DNA of 64,000 bases from Gymnorhina tibicen (lineage: Eukaryota; Chordata; Aves; Passeriformes; Artamidae): NCBI GenBank assembly GCA_013399875.1, contig VXAZ01007607.1:1-64000 (forward strand), written 5' to 3'. The position numbers were made by a program, and so were the translations under genes. Below are positions 62,701 to 64,000 of the stretch, one piece after another (position 1 is the first letter of the stretch; each line of letters begins with the position of its first letter). A model generated the notes under the pieces. That model was not told where the DNA came from and did not search any database. It saw nothing but the letters and a program-made list of their open reading frames with translations.

Positions 62701-63536
62701 CCACTTCAGGAGGTGCAAATAAAAGTATTTTTGAGACTATTTTTGAGTCCTTCCTCAGGACAGGGGAACAGATCTCCCATGTTTTGGCAAATCATGGAGG
62801 AGCATAAAATTACAGATGCTGTTCCACAGGCATCGGTGCAGCAGTCACCTCCAAAAAAAATTCATGTGCAGAGGAGGAGTAAATGAGAAAGTGCTGCCTC
62901 TTCAGTGAAGAGACCCCAAGAATAAATCAACAATTTGGGAGTGCAAGACCCCTGTCAGTCTCCCTGTGGCCTGAGAACAGCAAATAGCAAAGCATGTCTA
63001 GGAAATTATTTCATTGTGGGGGAGTGAGGAAGAGAAAAACCAGAGCAGAAGTCATTCTTTTGTCACTTTATAAAAACACTCTGCGGATTTCTGCTTGCTG
63101 CCTTTTTTTTTCAAGCAGCTTCACAAAACCTCACCATAATTCTACAGAAAAAACTGTTTTGGTCGTGCAACCCAGTCAGCAAAAATTGAGCACTGCCCAA
63201 TATATTTACATGAATTTCTTTAGAAATTATCCAGACGTGTAAAGTCAGGTTGTACTGTTATTGCTGGGTTATTTTGCACACCCCTGGGGTGCACACAGCA
63301 GGTTTTGGAGAGCACTGGGATGGAATTGAACCCCACAGATCTGCTGAGGGTGCAGAGGACTCACGGCTGGGAGTGCGCGGTCTCGTAGCGCTCGAAGGAG
63401 TGGGACAGGTCGTGTTTGTTGTTCATGTAGCACTGGGTGCACAGGTCGTAGTCAAAGCACATTTTGCATTTCCACCTCATGCCTCGGATGCCGTGCTTCT
63501 TGCAGCAGTCACAGATGATGTTGGGGTGACGGACAC
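36996..63536 (-). CDS. MIB2: Mind bomb 2 E3 ubiquitin ligase, 3' 17 coding exons (5' end outside window)
   Basis: MIB2 ubiquitinates Notch ligands of the Delta/Jagged class to drive their endocytosis. Exons in transcript order: 63365-63536, 55486-55592, 53284-53478, 51917-52059, 50365-50472, 49180-49284, 48343-48505, 47002-47135, 45042-45190, 44226-44382, 43573-43727, 42906-43032, 42325-42555, 40850-41028, 39660-39844, 38851-38916, 36996-37237. They sum to 2618 nt: two bases of a split codon, then 871 residues plus stop. Domains in order: ZZ zinc finger, second MIB/HERC2 domain, two Mib repeats, about eight or nine ankyrin repeats, a divergent RING ([10 protein letters not shown]) and a C-terminal RING (CPICIDDQ). 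The end is IRERIQIFV, as in the family. The first MIB/HERC2 domain must lie beyond 64,000. One junction uses a GC donor. Confidence 0.97.
38706..38740. repeat. (CA)n microsatellite plus A run in MIB2 intron
   Basis: About 11 AC units followed by about 10 A. Confidence 0.9.
38851..38916 (-). CDS. MIB2: MIB2 exon: first RING, part 2
   Basis: A 66-nt exon after CGTGGTAG. Encodes [20 protein letters not shown], supplying the last Cys pair (CIKC) of the first RING. Confidence 0.93.
39660..39844 (-). CDS. MIB2: MIB2 exon: linker and first RING, part 1
   Basis: Encodes a Ser-rich linker and [15 protein letters not shown], then [20 protein letters not shown] and IVCE: zinc-ligand Cys and His of the first RING. 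Confidence 0.96.
40850..41028 (-). CDS. MIB2: MIB2 exon: last ankyrin repeat
   Basis: Encodes [20 protein letters not shown], then [20 protein letters not shown] and IIKDFSQKF; ends AG|GTAAGC. Confidence 0.96.
41699..41753. repeat. (TAA)n microsatellite in MIB2 intron
   Basis: About 18 uninterrupted AAT/TAA units, lying in the intron between the 77-codon ankyrin exon and the last ankyrin exon. Confidence 0.95.
42325..42555 (-). CDS. MIB2: MIB2 exon: ankyrin repeats
   Basis: Encodes [20 protein letters not shown], then [20 protein letters not shown] and a helical segment ending ASLLSK. 77 codons, CpG-rich compared with its flanking introns. Confidence 0.97.
42906..43032 (-). CDS. MIB2: MIB2 exon: ankyrin repeats
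   Basis: Encodes [20 protein letters not shown] and [20 protein letters not shown]; donor GTAAGA, phase 0. Confidence 0.97.
43573..43727 (-). CDS. MIB2: MIB2 exon: ankyrin repeats
   Basis: Encodes [20 protein letters not shown], then [20 protein letters not shown] and [11 protein letters not shown]. It lacks the Gly/Ala/Ser insertion (AGTGASG) found in human after SAIS. Confidence 0.95.
44226..44382 (-). CDS. MIB2: MIB2 exon: ankyrin repeats
   Basis: Encodes [20 protein letters not shown], then [20 protein letters not shown] and DVNLP; donor GTAAGT. Confidence 0.96.
45042..45190 (-). CDS. MIB2: MIB2 exon: ankyrin repeats
   Basis: Encodes [20 protein letters not shown], then [17 protein letters not shown]; two ankyrin-type G-T/R-TAL-A motifs. 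Confidence 0.96.
47002..47135 (-). CDS. MIB2: MIB2 exon: pre-ankyrin helix, ends at a GC donor
   Basis: Encodes [20 protein letters not shown], then [20 protein letters not shown] and YPDK. The exon ends AAG|GCAAGT, so the intron starts with GC rather than GT. Junction to [11 protein letters not shown] keeps frame and matches human sequence. Confidence 0.92.
47620..48245. repeat. Complex minisatellite in MIB2 intron
   Basis: Tandem, diverged units combine AAGTCCTAAATTCTGCATTT with TCAAGGCCAGCTTTGCT and AAGGCACAGCTGGGCTTTA. The GGCACAGC word recurs near 47725, 47825, 47970 and 48088, giving a uneven period of about 100-145 bp. The array lies between the exons ending the Mib repeats and starting the ankyrin region. 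Confidence 0.92.
48343..48505 (-). CDS. MIB2: MIB2 exon: Mib repeat 2, part 2
   Basis: Encodes [20 protein letters not shown], then [20 protein letters not shown] and a variable tail DSAKEPK; ends A|GTGAGG. Confidence 0.95.
49180..49284 (-). CDS. MIB2: MIB2 exon: Mib repeat 2, part 1
   Basis: Acceptor CTTGTAG; encodes [20 protein letters not shown] and [15 protein letters not shown]; donor GTGAGT, phase 0. Confidence 0.95.
50365..50472 (-). CDS. MIB2: MIB2 exon: Mib repeat 1, part 2
   Basis: Encodes [20 protein letters not shown] and [16 protein letters not shown]; 36 codons, phase 0 at both ends. Confidence 0.97.
51917..52059 (-). CDS. MIB2: MIB2 exon: Mib repeat 1, part 1
   Basis: Encodes [20 protein letters not shown], then [20 protein letters not shown] and NPKMAE; donor GTACGT, phase 0. 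Confidence 0.96.
53284..53478 (-). CDS. MIB2: MIB2 exon: second MIB/HERC2 domain
   Basis: Encodes [20 protein letters not shown], then [20 protein letters not shown] and [11 protein letters not shown], nearly identical to the mammalian protein. Confidence 0.97.
   Translation of the reverse strand, partial: GVKVRRAAWSISGAGTWRPAAASPASPGQMEPPTSTGWATRAKWTSNVLWRLLGASTTRSISQN
55421..55442. repeat. (TA)n microsatellite in MIB2 intron
   Basis: About ten TA units, 45 bp beyond the donor of the exon ending at 55486. Confidence 0.9.
55486..55592 (-). CDS. MIB2: MIB2 exon: start of second MIB/HERC2 domain
   Basis: Encodes [20 protein letters not shown] then [15 protein letters not shown]; donor GTAAGC. 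It follows a 7.8-kb intron, the longest MIB2 intron in the window. Confidence 0.96.
60288..60649. repeat. Long polypurine tract in MIB2 intron
   Basis: About 360 bp almost entirely A and G on the plus strand. It starts as (GAAAAAA)n with a few C or T, and is strictly purine from 60423 to 60649. Between about 60438 and 60506 an 11-bp unit GAAAGAAAGAG repeats six times. On the MIB2 transcript it is polypyrimidine. Confidence 0.95.
62587..62630. repeat. A-rich tract in MIB2 intron
   Basis: Two A-runs of about 12 and 17 broken by GG and a single G. Confidence 0.85.
63365..63536 (-). CDS. MIB2: MIB2 exon: ZZ zinc finger
   Basis: Encodes [20 protein letters not shown], then [16 protein letters not shown] and [16 protein letters not shown]. 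The C-x2-C pairs and the C-terminal His of the ZZ fold are present. The first two bases finish a Gly codon from an exon outside the window. Confidence 0.97.
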
Positions 63537-64000
63537 CTGGGGGAGCAAAAGGGAATGGGAGATCCACACAAATTCCACCACCTTTCCAGAAAAAGACCTT
63601 TCACCAAGCCAAGGGGAGGCACAAGTACTTCTCGCACAAACACAATGCACCTAAAAATCCTGTGAGTCCTGTGTTCACCTCTTTCCAGCTTCTTACACTC
63701 CCGTTTTTCATCCTAGTCATATCTGAAGTAAGTATCTCTGTTCATTACAGCACGAATGCTGCTCACGGAAGAGTGCCATGCTGAGTGCTGGGCATTGAAA
63801 CAGCTTTGTTTCTAAACAGAAATTATTTAAGGGCTAGAAAACCCTGGCACAACTGTTCTCAATGAACCTACTCCTCTAATCCACGCTTTACAGAATTAGG
63901 GCACACAGCTGTAAAGGGGACTTGAATGGAACTTGATGAATGCATGTTTTAAAGGGGGAAAAAAATCGTGTATTGAAGGTGATGCAATAATACAAGGTGA
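63537..64000 (-). other. MIB2: MIB2 intron, 5' boundary outside window
   Basis: No coding sequence is recognised upstream of the ZZ exon; the missing exon(s) for the first MIB/HERC2 domain are not in this 464-nt stretch. Confidence 0.7.

Overview
The window is a piece of vertebrate nuclear genome, most likely from a bird. The genes are intron-rich with GT-AG splice sites, and the two recognisable transposon remnants end like the avian LINE CR1. Introns are short for a vertebrate: CDK11 takes about 15 kb. The gene order SLC35E2B - CDK11B - MMP23B - MIB2 is that of human chromosome 1p36.33. A turtle or crocodilian is not excluded by sequence alone; no species can be named. Protein identities rest on recognised family sequence, not on a search.

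Layout. (1) 69-1271 +: last coding exon and 3' UTR of a solute carrier 35E2 gene. (2) 3,060-18,395 +: complete CDK11 (PITSLRE) gene. It has a CpG-rich promoter with CRE and ETS-like sites, one non-coding exon and 19 coding exons; the spliced ORF is 769 codons including the stop and every junction keeps frame. Introns 18 and 19 carry two different minisatellites. (3) 19,775-29,842 -: complete MMP23 gene, 8 coding exons, 381 residues: signal anchor, furin site, zinc protease domain, ShKT domain and Ig-like domain. It converges on CDK11 with about 1.4 kb between the poly(A) signals. (4) 29.9-36.2 kb: no gene recognised. (5) 36,219-63,536 -: the 3' 17 coding exons (871 residues) of MIB2, from the ZZ finger to the last RING finger; the 5' end lies beyond base 64,000.

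The genes are unrelated in function: transport, transcription/splicing kinase, membrane-anchored metalloprotease, and Notch-ligand ubiquitin ligase. They are linked only by conserved synteny.

I found no new multi-gene system. The more unusual signals are an 82-bp minisatellite that begins at a CDK11 5' splice site and has copied that site several times, a GC-AG intron in MIB2, a 227-nt uninterrupted polypurine run in a MIB2 intron, a CpG-rich block just past the MIB2 stop codon, two substitutions at conserved positions in the CDK11 kinase, and a possible upstream splice acceptor for MMP23.
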